DNA of 64,000 nucleotides from JANNRA01 sp031401035 (GTDB lineage Bacteria; Desulfobacterota; Binatia; HRBIN30; CADEER01). A model generated the notes under the pieces. That model saw nothing but the letters and a program-made list of their open reading frames with translations. It had not been told where the DNA came from and ran no database searches. The position numbers and the translations under genes are program-made. Shown here one piece after another: positions 41,513 through 49,208 of the stretch. Location: positions 1-64,000 of the forward strand of contig JANNRA010000103.1 in the NCBI GenBank assembly GCA_031401035.1, written 5' to 3'. Each line of letters starts with the position of its first letter. The stretch's first letter is position 1.

Positions 41513-42802
41513 TCACGCCTGCCCCGTCGACTCGAGCACGCGCTGCCATTCCTCGCCGTGCGGGTCGAGGGTGCGCCGTCCGTGCACCGCGAGCGGAATC
41601 GGTACGTGCACGAGTTGCCCGTTCCAGGAGCCGACCAGCATGTTGGTCCGCCCCGACATGCCGGCATGCACCGCGTGCTGGCCCAGCACCAGGCAGTACT
41701 CGGCGTCGAGGGCGTTGGCCGGCAGACTGCGGATGGCGTAGCTCGGATCGATGTAGCGCAACGTCACGTCGACGCCGCGCGTCGCGAAGTACGCGGCAAT
41801 GCGCTCGCGCAGCAGCGTGCCGATGTCCTGCAGTTTGAGGTTTCCCGATGCGTCGCGGCTACCGTCCGTCGCGGCGAAGAGTTCCTGGCCGGCCCCCTCG
41901 GCAACGGCGATCACCACGTGGTGCTTGGCGGCGAGGCGGCGTTCGAGCGCGGCCATCAACCCGCCCGGGCCGTCGAGCGCGAACGGCACCTCGGGCACCA
42001 GGCACATGTTCACATCGGCGCTGGCCAGGGTCGCGTGCGCGGCGATGAAGCCGGCGTGGCGGCCCATCAACTTCACCAGGCCGACGCCGTTCCACGCCGC
42101 GCGCGCCTCGACGTGCGCCGCCGCGAGCACGCTGCAGGCGGCCTCGACGGCGGTGCCGAAGCCGAAGCTACGCGCGGTCCAGGCGAGGTCGTTGTCGATC
42201 GTCTTCGGGATGCCGATGACGCCGATGGGCAGCCGCCGCCGGGCGATCTCCGCCGCCAGTGCCGCGGCGCCGCGCAGGCCGCCGTCGCCGCCGAGGACAA
42301 AGAGCAGGCCGAGGTCGAGTTCGACCATGTGCTCGAGCATCTCGCCGAGGTCCTGTGGTCCGCGCGAGGTGCCGAGGCGCGTGCCGCCCTGCTTGTGCAA
42401 CGCTTCGACCACATCGGGCGTCAGCGTCAACGGCGCGTGCCCGTGCCGCGTCGCCAACCCGGCGTAGCCATAGCGGAAACCGAGGATGCGATGAACGCCG
42501 TAGCCGTGCCAGAGGCGCAGCACGATCGACCGCACGACGTTGTTCAGCCCGGGACAGAGTCCGCCGCAGGTGACGATGCCGCAGCCCAGGGTCGCCGGGT
42601 CGTGGAAGATCTTTCGGCGCGGCCCGGCGCGCTCGAAACTCGGCGGCGTCGCGCCCGGCGTCAGGTCCGCGAGGCGGGTCGAGAGCAGCACGCGCTCGGC
42701 GTCATCGACGAAGGGCTCGGCGCGGTGCAGGCGCGGCGACGGTAGGTCGGCCGTCCCGAGGGTGGCGATGCGCGTTTCGTCTGGAGTCGGCCAAACCGGC
42801 AT
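41513..42802 (-). CDS. pfkA: 6-phosphofructokinase
   Basis: The 429-residue enzyme is of the long PFK type. 'GIVTCGGLCPGLNNVVRSIV' is the nucleotide-binding start, 'LFVLGGDGGLRGAAALA' has Gly where PPi-dependent enzymes have Asp, and 'GIPKTIDNDLAWT' supplies the catalytic Asp. These features favour ATP as donor. The N-terminal ~70 residues are an extension shared with plant-like and PFK-B2-type groups. The ATG at 42802 is the first plausible start. It is last in a leftward series after folE, the desaturase and the DNA methylase. Confidence 0.9.
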   Translation of the reverse strand: MPVWPTPDETRIATLGTADLPSPRLHRAEPFVDDAERVLLSTRLADLTPGATPPSFERAGPRRKIFHDPATLGCGIVTCGGLCPGLNNVVRSIVLRLWHGYGVHRILGFRYGYAGLATRHGHAPLTLTPDVVEALHKQGGTRLGTSRGPQDLGEMLEHMVELDLGLLFVLGGDGGLRGAAALAAEIARRRLPIGVIGIPKTIDNDLAWTARSFGFGTAVEAACSVLAAAHVEARAAWNGVGLVKLMGRHAGFIAAHATLASADVNMCLVPEVPFALDGPGGLMAALERRLAAKHHVVIAVAEGAGQELFAATDGSRDASGNLKLQDIGTLLRERIAAYFATRGVDVTLRYIDPSYAIRSLPANALDAEYCLVLGQHAVHAGMSGRTNMLVGSWNGQLVHVPIPLAVHGRRTLDPHGEEWQRVLESTGQA

Positions 42803-42876
42803 GGGCACCAAGGTAGGTTAGAGGAGTTAGCCACGCGGGCACAACGAGCGGCGTGGGGCGCAGGGTCAGGGGATCG

Positions 42877-43710
42877 CTACTCCCACTCGATCCCGTCGAC
42901 GCCCGCGAAGCGGCGCTGCATCACCGCGATCGCCTCGGGGTTGTCGTCCACCAGCAGGAAGCGCCGGCCGAGCTCCAGTGCGGCGGCGCCGGTGGTGCCG
43001 CTGCCGGCGAAGCAGTCGAGCACCAGGCCGCCCGGCGGCGCCGAGGCCTGGATGGCGCGGCGCACGATGCCGAGCGGCTTCTGCGTTGGGTAGCCGGTCT
43101 TCTCGGCGCCGCGCGTCGGCACGATGGTGTGCCACCAGGTGTCGGTGGGCAGCTTGCCGCGCGCCGCCTTTTGCGCCCCGACCAGACCCGGCGCCATGTA
43201 CGGGATGCGCGCGATGGCGTCGCGATCGAAGAGGTGCCGGCCCGGTGCGCGGGCGTACAGCAGGATGGTGTCGTGCTTGGCCGGCCAGCGGTCGCGCGGC
43301 CGGCCGCCGTAGTCGTAGGCCCAGACGATCTCGTTCAGGAAGGCGGCGCGGCCGAAGATCGCGTCGAGCAGCACCTTGACGTAGTGCACCTCGCGCGCGT
43401 CGAGGTGGCAGTACAGCGAGCCGTGCGCGGCGAGCACGCGGTGTACTTCGCACAGGCGCGGCTCGAGGAAAGCCAGATAATCGTCGAAGGCGTCGGCGAA
43501 GCGATGCGTGCCGACGACGACGCTGGCGTAGCGCTGACCCTGGAAGCCGGTGCGGTCGCCGTCGACGGCGCGCTGCGTGCGCAACTGCGTGTGGCGGCGG
43601 GTGCTGCCGGTGTTGAACGGCGGGTCGATGTAGACGAGATCGACCGACGCCGCCGGAAGGGCGCGCAGGACGGCGAGGTTGTCGGCGTGGTGGACGACGC
43701 CGCGGCGCAT
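42877..43710 (-). CDS. Site-specific DNA methyltransferase (beta-class, orphan)
   Basis: The 277-residue N4-cytosine or N6-adenine methylase has the catalytic motif DPPF at residues 29-32 preceding the SAM-binding motif 'DCFAGSGTTGAAALELGRRF' near residue 235, the order of the beta class. 'KHDTILLYAR' and 'YPTQKPLGIVRRAI' are also conserved. No restriction endonuclease gene lies nearby, so it probably has a regulatory or epigenetic role. Its ATG directly follows the desaturase stop with no intervening base. Confidence 0.88.
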   Translation of the reverse strand: MRRGVVHHADNLAVLRALPAASVDLVYIDPPFNTGSTRRHTQLRTQRAVDGDRTGFQGQRYASVVVGTHRFADAFDDYLAFLEPRLCEVHRVLAAHGSLYCHLDAREVHYVKVLLDAIFGRAAFLNEIVWAYDYGGRPRDRWPAKHDTILLYARAPGRHLFDRDAIARIPYMAPGLVGAQKAARGKLPTDTWWHTIVPTRGAEKTGYPTQKPLGIVRRAIQASAPPGGLVLDCFAGSGTTGAAALELGRRFLLVDDNPEAIAVMQRRFAGVDGIEWE

Positions 43711-44685
43711 TCAGGCCCGCGACGCGGCCAGGCGCAGCACAGCGGCGTAGTTCGGGGCCAGACAGCCGGCGTCGAGGGCGCCGCGCGCGCGCAGGATCTG
43801 GTGCAGAGCGGGCAGGTTGTGGTGCGGCACCGTCATCAGGAGATGGTGTTCGAGGTGGAAGTTCACCCGGTTCGGCGCCACCAGCAGCCGCTCCCACCAG
43901 CCGGCGAGCGTCGTGCGCGTGTTGCGCAAGGGGTCGAAGCGATCGGGAACCATGCCGTGCTCGGCGATCGAGCGGATGCGCGTCACCAGGCGGTAGGTGG
44001 TCAGCCACGCCACCACCCAGAGCAGGTACAGCGCCGGCGCGCCGACCAGGGTCAGCACGCCGAGCAGCACGCCGTTGGTGAGCGCCACCGGCGCCAACTT
44101 GTGCCAGCCGACGTCGGGCTGGACGCCCTCGTTCATGCCCAGCGAGCGCTGGTTCGGACGGCCCGACCAGCCGACGTCACGGCGGAACACGGCGCGCGCC
44201 TGTTTCCAGCCGGTCTGGCCAGAGAGATCACGCCATACCTTACGGCGCATGCTGGCGGGCGTGATCGGGAAGGGCGCCGCGAGACCGATGTCGGGATCCT
44301 CGTCGGTACCGGTGCGGGTGTGGTGCACGAGATGATAGGCGCGATACGGCGCCACCTCGGCCCACACCGGATAGGCGGCGAGCCAGTTGCCGACCCAGTC
44401 ATTGACGCGCCGCTCGGCGAACAAGGTACGGTGCGCCGCCTCGTGCATGACGATCGCCATGCCGAGCTGGCGGGCGCCGATGACGAACAGGGCGAAGACG
44501 ATGGTGAGGGGGTTCGGTCGCCAGGCGACCAGCGCCATGGCGGCGAAGATCAGCAGCCAGTTCGACGCCACCATCCACGCCGAGGCGCGCGCGTCGAGGC
44601 GCAGCAGCGCCTTCCGCTCGTCCGGCGCGAGCACCTCGCGGATCAGCGCCGCGGCGGCCTTGCTGGTGTCGGTGGTGGCGGTCAC
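43711..44685 (-). CDS. Membrane fatty acid desaturase
   Basis: The 324-residue di-iron membrane protein has three His boxes, 'HEAAHR', 'HLVHH' and 'HLEHHLLM' (reading NFHLEHHLL), and several hydrophobic stretches including 'WLLIFAAMALVAW' and 'ALYLLWVVAWLTTY'. It would introduce a double bond into an acyl chain, or act on a carotenoid-like lipid. The GTG at 44685 is the only sensible start. It stands 131 bp after folE and directly before the DNA methylase on the same strand. Confidence 0.85.
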   Translation of the reverse strand: MTATTDTSKAAAALIREVLAPDERKALLRLDARASAWMVASNWLLIFAAMALVAWRPNPLTIVFALFVIGARQLGMAIVMHEAAHRTLFAERRVNDWVGNWLAAYPVWAEVAPYRAYHLVHHTRTGTDEDPDIGLAAPFPITPASMRRKVWRDLSGQTGWKQARAVFRRDVGWSGRPNQRSLGMNEGVQPDVGWHKLAPVALTNGVLLGVLTLVGAPALYLLWVVAWLTTYRLVTRIRSIAEHGMVPDRFDPLRNTRTTLAGWWERLLVAPNRVNFHLEHHLLMTVPHHNLPALHQILRARGALDAGCLAPNYAAVLRLAASRA

Positions 44686-44816
44686 CGTTCCATTCCTAGG
44701 CCAGCCGCCGGGGGTCCGGCAACCGGGGCGGCGCCTTCTGGGCGGCGCCGGCGCGCGCGCGCCGGTCAACCAGGTTCGGCGCCGCCGAGCCGCGCCTGAT
44801 CGACCGCGCGCCGCGC

Positions 44817-45458
44817 TCACGACCCGGAGCGCAACAGGCTGAGCGCCTCGGCCCGCAGGCTGGCATTGCGTTCCAGCAGGCCGCGAAAGGCGGTCGTCAG
44901 CATGTCCGGCCGGTGCTTGCCGACGCCACGCATCTTCATGCACATGTGCTCGGCGCGCACGATCACCGCCACGCCGCGGGCGCCGAGGTGCGAGGCGATG
45001 GCGTCGGCAATGTCGGCGGTGAGGCGCTCCTGCAGCTGCGGGCGACGCGCGAAGACGTCCACCGTGCGGGCGATCTTGCTCAGGCCGACGACCCGTCCCT
45101 TGTCCGGCAGGTAGGCCACCTGCGCGGTGCCGTGGAAGGGCAACAGGTGGTGCTCACAGAGGCTGTGGAACTCGATGTCGCGGACCATGACCAGGTCATC
45201 GCCGCTGCTGCGGTGCTCGAAAACGCGACCGAGGTGCTGGTCCGGTGTCTCGCGCAGGCCGGCGAAGATCTCCCGGTAGGCGCGCGCGACGCGGGCCGGC
45301 GTCTCGACCAGACCGTCGCGGTCGGGATCCTCGCCGACGGCGATGAGGATCTCGCGCACCGCACGCTCGATGCGCGGCAGATCGACGGGCGCAACCTCGC
45401 GCGGGGCGGGCGGCATCGGCAGGGCGGCGATACGACGAGCAGCAATGGGAGGGGCCAT
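44817..45458 (-). CDS. folE: GTP cyclohydrolase I
   Basis: The 213-residue enzyme makes dihydroneopterin triphosphate, the first step to folate and pterins. Zinc-site residues lie in 'SLCEHHLLPFHG' and 'AEHMCMKMRGVG', and 'VVGLSKIARTVDVFARRPQLQERLT' in part is diagnostic. The ATG at 45458 has AGGAGA at good spacing. It is divergent from a CarH/LitR-like regulator and has a clear sigma70-like promoter. In LitR-regulated light regulons folE copies can be light-induced, presumably to supply the photolyase antenna cofactor. Confidence 0.95.
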   Translation of the reverse strand: MAPPIAARRIAALPMPPAPREVAPVDLPRIERAVREILIAVGEDPDRDGLVETPARVARAYREIFAGLRETPDQHLGRVFEHRSSGDDLVMVRDIEFHSLCEHHLLPFHGTAQVAYLPDKGRVVGLSKIARTVDVFARRPQLQERLTADIADAIASHLGARGVAVIVRAEHMCMKMRGVGKHRPDMLTTAFRGLLERNASLRAEALSLLRSGS

Positions 45459-45510
45459 GCAGTCTCCTGTGGGTCGGCTGGGGATGAACAAGAAAGAATC
45501 GGTCAAATCG

Positions 45511-45539
45511 TTCATATTGTCCACGTGTGACACTGTCAA
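45511..45539 (-). promoter_or_regulatory. Sigma70-type promoter of folE
   Basis: On the minus strand TTGACA (45534-45539) is followed after exactly 17 bp by TATGAA (45511-45516). The expected transcript start gives a leader of roughly 45-50 nt to the folE ATG. The spacer contains a CACGTG palindrome and a TGTC...GACA pair, a candidate regulator site. This is one of the few AT-richer segments in the neighbourhood. Confidence 0.7.
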
Positions 45540-45612
45540 TAGGCCAGTGAAATCAGGCGCAATTCGAAAGCTAACCGGTTGCACAAGGCGACCAAAACGT
45601 TCAAATAGTGTT

Positions 45613-46479
45613 GTGGAAGAGTTCTTGAGCCCGCGTGATCTGGCCGCGGCGATCGGCGTGTCCGAGTCGTCGCTCAAGCGCTGGGTCGATGGCGGACTGC
45701 TGGAGGCGTCGCGCACCGTCGGCGGGCACCGGCGCATCGCGCTCACCGAAGCGGTGCGCTTCATCCGCAAGAACGGCACGCCGGTGCTGCGGCCGGAGTT
45801 GCTCGGGCTGGCCGGGCTGCAACTCGAGCGGCGCGGCGACCGGGGTACGGACCTCGCCGAGGCCCTGCACGAGGCGCTGGTCGCCGACGATCGCATCCTG
45901 GCGCGCAGCCTGATCCTTTCGGCCTTCTTCGCCGGCGAGCCGCTGGCGGCGCTGTGCGACGGTCCGATCCGCTCGGCGCTGAACCGCATCGGCGAGCTCT
46001 GGCAGCACAACGATGCCGGCATCATGGTCGAGCACCGCGCCGTCGACATCATCGTCCAGACGCTCAACATGGCGCGCGGACTGCTCGCCCCGGTGCCGGT
46101 GGCGGCGCCGGCCGCCGTCGGGGGTACGCCGTCGGGCGATCCGTATCTGCTGCCGTCGCTGATGGTCGCCGCGGTGCTGGCCGACGCCGGCTATCGCGAC
46201 GTCAACCTCGGTCCCGACGTCCCGGCGCGTACGCTGCGCGCCGCGGTGGTGCGCTACCAGCCGCGCATCGTCTGGCTCGCCGTCAGCACGCCGATCGCCG
46301 CGGAGACGCTGCGGCGCGAATGCGCCACCGTTGCCGGCAGCCTCGGCGCCGCCGGCGCCGCGCTCATCGTCGGCGGCCGCGGCGTCGACGCGGCCGCGTT
46401 GGCACAGCTGCCGCGCGTGCACGTCCTCGAGTCGATGGCCGAGATGGGCGCCTTCGCCCGCGGCCTGCGCGCCGCCTGA
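45613..46479 (+). CDS. MerR-type regulator with cobalamin-binding-like domain (CarH/LitR-like)
   Basis: The ~288-residue protein has an N-terminal MerR/excisionase helix-turn-helix ('SPRDLAAAIGVSESSLKRWVDGGLLEASRTVGGHRRI' in part), a helical cap domain (about 80-160) and a Rossmann B12-binding-type domain. The cap keeps W130-x9-E140-H141, matching W131, E141, H142 of Thermus CarH. The axial-His motif ExHxxG is replaced by D-P-Y-L-L-P (about 176-181). It may sense light or redox without B12, or bind it base-off. The GTG at 45613 is chosen because the upstream frame runs through the folE promoter. Confidence 0.8.
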   Translation: MEEFLSPRDLAAAIGVSESSLKRWVDGGLLEASRTVGGHRRIALTEAVRFIRKNGTPVLRPELLGLAGLQLERRGDRGTDLAEALHEALVADDRILARSLILSAFFAGEPLAALCDGPIRSALNRIGELWQHNDAGIMVEHRAVDIIVQTLNMARGLLAPVPVAAPAAVGGTPSGDPYLLPSLMVAAVLADAGYRDVNLGPDVPARTLRAAVVRYQPRIVWLAVSTPIAAETLRRECATVAGSLGAAGAALIVGGRGVDAAALAQLPRVHVLESMAEMGAFARGLRAA

Positions 46480-46489
46480 TCGGCGCCCT

Positions 46490-46510
46490 CCATGACGCAC
46501 GGCGTCATGG
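46490..46510. promoter_or_regulatory. Perfect 9-bp hairpin, part of a shared promoter-like element
   Basis: CCATGACGC and GCGTCATGG flank the 3-bp centre ACG. It could terminate the regulator transcript, but no T-run follows. The sequence from 46491 to 46523 resembles 48773-48805, each ~41 bp from a small gene, so an operator role is more likely. Confidence 0.55.
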
Positions 46511-46564
46511 ATGCTTCACGGCGCCATCACCGCCCGGTCATGCGCCGCCCGCTACGCTGTCGGC

Positions 46565-46798
46565 ATGGAAACCCTTTTCGCGATGCCCTTCGTCCCCCTG
46601 CCGCTGCCGGCCGGGCTGCCGCCGTCGATCGTCCTGCCGCTGGGCGATGCCGCCGGCCTCGCCGTGATGCTGCTCGTCGCGCTACTCGGCTGCGTGGCGG
46701 CGCTGGTCGCGCAGACGCGGCGCCGTGATTCGGCGCGCCGCGCCATGCCGGGCGCGACGCCGCGGAGGCTGCCGGGCACCGCGCCGGCGCAGGCCTAG
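46565..46798 (+). CDS. Small single-pass membrane protein, unknown
   Basis: The 77-residue protein begins 'METLFAMPFVPLPLPAGLPP', then has one hydrophobic helix ('LAVMLLVALLGCVAALVAQ', about 31-49) followed by an Arg-rich, Pro-rich cytoplasmic-type tail. No family is recognised. Upstream lies a promoter-like element shared with the small gene at 48.85 kb, which supports real expression. The start is the ATG 12 bp after the TACGCT box. Confidence 0.5.
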   Translation: METLFAMPFVPLPLPAGLPPSIVLPLGDAAGLAVMLLVALLGCVAALVAQTRRRDSARRAMPGATPRRLPGTAPAQA

Positions 46799-46807
46799 CG
46801 GAAGAGG

Positions 46808-47455
46808 TTACGGCAGCGCACCCGTCGGGCAGCTGACGCCGGTACCGCCGAGGCCACAGTAGCCGCCGGGATTCTTCGCCAGGTACTGCTGGTGGTACTC
46901 CTCGGCGTAGTAGAACGTCGGCGCCGGCAGGATCTCGCTGGTGATCGGTCCGAAGCCGGCGGCGCTCAGGCGCTCCTGGAACGCCGCGCGCGCGGCGACT
47001 GCGGCGGCATGCTGGGCGTCGCCGTAGGTGTAGATGCCGGAGCGGTACTGCGTGCCGGCGTCGTTGCCCTGGCGCATGCCCTGGGTCGGGTCGTGGCGCT
47101 CCCAGAACAGCCGCAGCAGTGTCGTATAGGGCACCGCGGCAGGGTCGAAGACGACGCGTACGACCTCGTTGTGGCCGGTCTGGCCGCTGCACACCTCGCG
47201 ATAGGTCGGGTTCGGGGTGAGGCCGGCGGCGTAGCCGACCGCGGTGCTGTAGACGCCGGGCTGTTGCCAGAAGATGCGCTCGGCGCCCCAGAAGCAACCC
47301 ATGCCGAAGAGCGCCAGCGCGTGACCGTCGGGGAACGGCGGCACGATGCGGTTGCCGCTGACGGCGTGCCGCTCCGGCACCGGCACGGCCTCGGCGCGGC
47401 CAGGCAGGGCCTCGTCAGCCGTCGGCAACCGCAGCTTGTCCGCGCGCCAGAACAT
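46808..47455 (-). CDS. msrA: Peptide methionine sulfoxide reductase A
   Basis: The 215-residue enzyme reduces methionine-S-sulfoxide in proteins. The catalytic Cys is in 'FGMGCFWGAERIFW', and 'YRSGIYTYGDAQ' and 'AEEYHQQYLAKNP' are conserved. The C-terminal 'YCGLGGTGVSCPTG' offers recycling Cys residues. The N-terminal ~45 residues form an extension resembling that of longer MsrA enzymes, with no clear signal peptide. The ATG at 47455 is the likely start. Confidence 0.94.
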   Translation of the reverse strand: MFWRADKLRLPTADEALPGRAEAVPVPERHAVSGNRIVPPFPDGHALALFGMGCFWGAERIFWQQPGVYSTAVGYAAGLTPNPTYREVCSGQTGHNEVVRVVFDPAAVPYTTLLRLFWERHDPTQGMRQGNDAGTQYRSGIYTYGDAQHAAAVAARAAFQERLSAAGFGPITSEILPAPTFYYAEEYHQQYLAKNPGGYCGLGGTGVSCPTGALP

Positions 47456-47514
47456 GCCACGCACCATACCACATCCGCTGCCCCTGGAACCGTGCCCGTG
47501 CTATCGCCGACGCC

Positions 47515-48744
47515 ATGCCCTTTCCCGCCCACGGCATCGCCGCCGACGAGGTCCTGGCTCGCCTCGACGCGTTGCAGCAGCGCGACGTCGACTGGAAGTC
47601 CGGTCGCGCCTTCAGCCTGGCCTACTTCGCCGGGCCCGAGGTACTGGCCCTCGCGACCGAGGCGTTGGCGCGCTTCCAGTCGACCAACGCGTTGAACGTC
47701 AACGCCTTCCCGAGCCTGCGCACGCTGCAGGCCGAGGTCGTGGAGATGATCGCCGACCTGCTGCACGGCGGTCCCGAGGCGGCCGGCTTCATGACCTCGG
47801 GCGGCACCGAGAGCATCCTCATGGCGGTCAAGGCGGCGCGCACGCGCGGCCGCGAGCGCGGCATTCGCGCTCCGGAAATGGTGCTGCCGACGACCGCGCA
47901 CGCGGCCTTCGAGAAGGGCGCCGCGTACTTCGACGTGCGCGCGGTGCGGGTGCCGGTGGGGCCGGATTTCCGGGCCGATGCGGCGGCGATGGCCGCCGCG
48001 CTGACGCCGAACACCGTGCTGCTGGTGGCCTCGGCGCCGGCCTATCCGCAGGGGGTGATCGATCCGATCGGCGCGGTCGCCGCCCTGGCTGCGGATCGCG
48101 ACATCAACTGCCATGTCGACGCCTGCATGGGCGGCGTCACCCTGCCGATGCTCGAGCGCCTCGGCTATCCGGTTCCCCCGTTCGATTTCCGCGTCGCCGG
48201 CGTGACGTCGATGTCCGTCGACCTCCACAAGTACGGTTACGCGGCCAAGGGCGCGTCGGTGATCCTGCACCGCAACAAGGCCCTGCGGAAGCACCAGACG
48301 TTCACGACCGAGAACTGGCTCGGCGGCTTCTACGCCAGCTCCGGCGTGCTCGGCACCAAGAGCGGCGGGCCGATCGCCGCCGCCTGGGCGGTGCTGCGCC
48401 ACCTCGGCGAGCCCGGCTATCGCGAGCTGACGCGCCGCGCCCGCGCCGCCACCGAGCTGCTCCTCGCCGGTCTGCGCGCGACGCCGGGCGTGCGCGTCCT
48501 CGGCGAACCGGAGGCGACGCTGGTCGCCTTCACCTGTGGCGACGTCGATACCTTCGCGGTCGGCGCGGCCCTCGCCACCGCGGGTTGGGTGCTCGATCAG
48601 CAGGCGCCGCCGCCCAGCCTGCACTGCACGGTCAACGCGGTGCACGAAGCGGTCATCCCCGAGTTCCTGACGGCCCTGCGCGCCGCCCTGGCCGCGGTGC
48701 GCGGACAGGCGGGGGTCCAGCAGGCCTACGGCGCGCTGGAATGA
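47515..48744 (+). CDS. PLP-dependent lyase, sphingosine-1-phosphate lyase-like
   Basis: The 409-residue fold-type I PLP enzyme has 'FMTSGGTESILMAVKAARTRG' (cofactor phosphate loop), 'NCHVDACMGGVTLPML' (Asp to the pyridine N) and the Schiff-base Lys in 'SVDLHKYGYAAKGASVILHR'. The order matches sphingosine-1-phosphate lyases and related group II decarboxylases; 'HKYGYAAKG' is especially lyase-like. It would cleave a long-chain-base phosphate if the organism makes sphingolipids; otherwise an aromatic or other amino acid decarboxylase is possible. Confidence 0.82.
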   Translation: MPFPAHGIAADEVLARLDALQQRDVDWKSGRAFSLAYFAGPEVLALATEALARFQSTNALNVNAFPSLRTLQAEVVEMIADLLHGGPEAAGFMTSGGTESILMAVKAARTRGRERGIRAPEMVLPTTAHAAFEKGAAYFDVRAVRVPVGPDFRADAAAMAAALTPNTVLLVASAPAYPQGVIDPIGAVAALAADRDINCHVDACMGGVTLPMLERLGYPVPPFDFRVAGVTSMSVDLHKYGYAAKGASVILHRNKALRKHQTFTTENWLGGFYASSGVLGTKSGGPIAAAWAVLRHLGEPGYRELTRRARAATELLLAGLRATPGVRVLGEPEATLVAFTCGDVDTFAVGAALATAGWVLDQQAPPPSLHCTVNAVHEAVIPEFLTALRAALAAVRGQAGVQQAYGALE

Positions 48745-48772
48745 GGCGGGGACGGGGGCCGCGCACCGTCTC

Positions 48773-48841
48773 TCATGACACGCTGCGTCACCGACTCTTC
48801 ACGCCGGGCTAACCCTGCCGTCACGGTCGCGCAGGTACAGT
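48773..48841 (+). promoter_or_regulatory. Promoter-like element shared with 46491-46558
   Basis: The segment CATGAC...GCGTCA...CTTCAC aligns with 46491-46523 at 24 of 33 positions. In both places CTTCAC starts 39 bp before a TAC..T box, and a GTCA lies 16 bp before that box. Both precede a small gene of unknown function, suggesting a shared activator or alternative sigma factor. Confidence 0.5.
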
Positions 48842-48851
48842 ATCGATGTTT

Positions 48852-49166
48852 ATGGATACCCAGTACCGCGACGAACCAAGCCCCGCCGATGATCTGCTCG
48901 CCGCCGGGCGCGCCCTGCAGCCAGAGGAGCGTCTGATGGTCGAGGTCCTGGCGCTGGCCTGCGCCGACCTGCGCCTGCGCGCCCGCGGCGTCGAGGCCGA
49001 GGCGCTGCGCGCCGCGGCGCACGCCTGGGTGGCGAATGAGGCGGAGCACTGGCCGCTCAGCTTCGTCCGCATCTGCCGCCACTTCGACATCGAGCCGACG
49101 GCGTTGCGCGACCGCCTGCTCGCCGCCGACGGCCGCTGCGACGGCCGGCAGCCGCAGGCGGCGTGA
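48852..49166 (+). CDS. Small acidic protein of unknown function
   Basis: The ~104-residue protein is 'MDTQYRDEPSPADDLLAAG', then 'RALQPEERLMVEVLALACADL', a predicted helical middle, and 'WVANEAEHWPLSFVRICRHFDIEPTALRDRLL' in part, which could be a helix-turn-helix-like end. I recall similar hypothetical proteins in deltaproteobacterial-type genomes but no function. The ATG at 48852 fits the promoter-like TACAGT box; one at 48846 is also open. Confidence 0.6.
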   Translation: MDTQYRDEPSPADDLLAAGRALQPEERLMVEVLALACADLRLRARGVEAEALRAAAHAWVANEAEHWPLSFVRICRHFDIEPTALRDRLLAADGRCDGRQPQAA

Positions 49167-49208
49167 GGCGGCGGACCGGCGCGGCCGCGCCGATCCGCCG
49201 CGCCCGCC

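Noticed and set aside
45484..45612. Longer N-terminus for the CarH/LitR-like regulator starting at 45484
   Set aside because: The extension is translated from the folE promoter region and precedes the normal MerR start; GTG at 45613 is preferred although its ribosome-binding site is weak.
43711..46070. Acyl desaturase, folE and regulator as one long frame
   Set aside because: Long minus-strand frames here join unrelated coding regions. Shine-Dalgarno sites and family N-termini define separate genes.
46490..46510. Hairpin considered as a rho-independent terminator
   Set aside because: There is no T-run, and the related sequence at 48.8 kb and its spacing to small genes fit a promoter element better.
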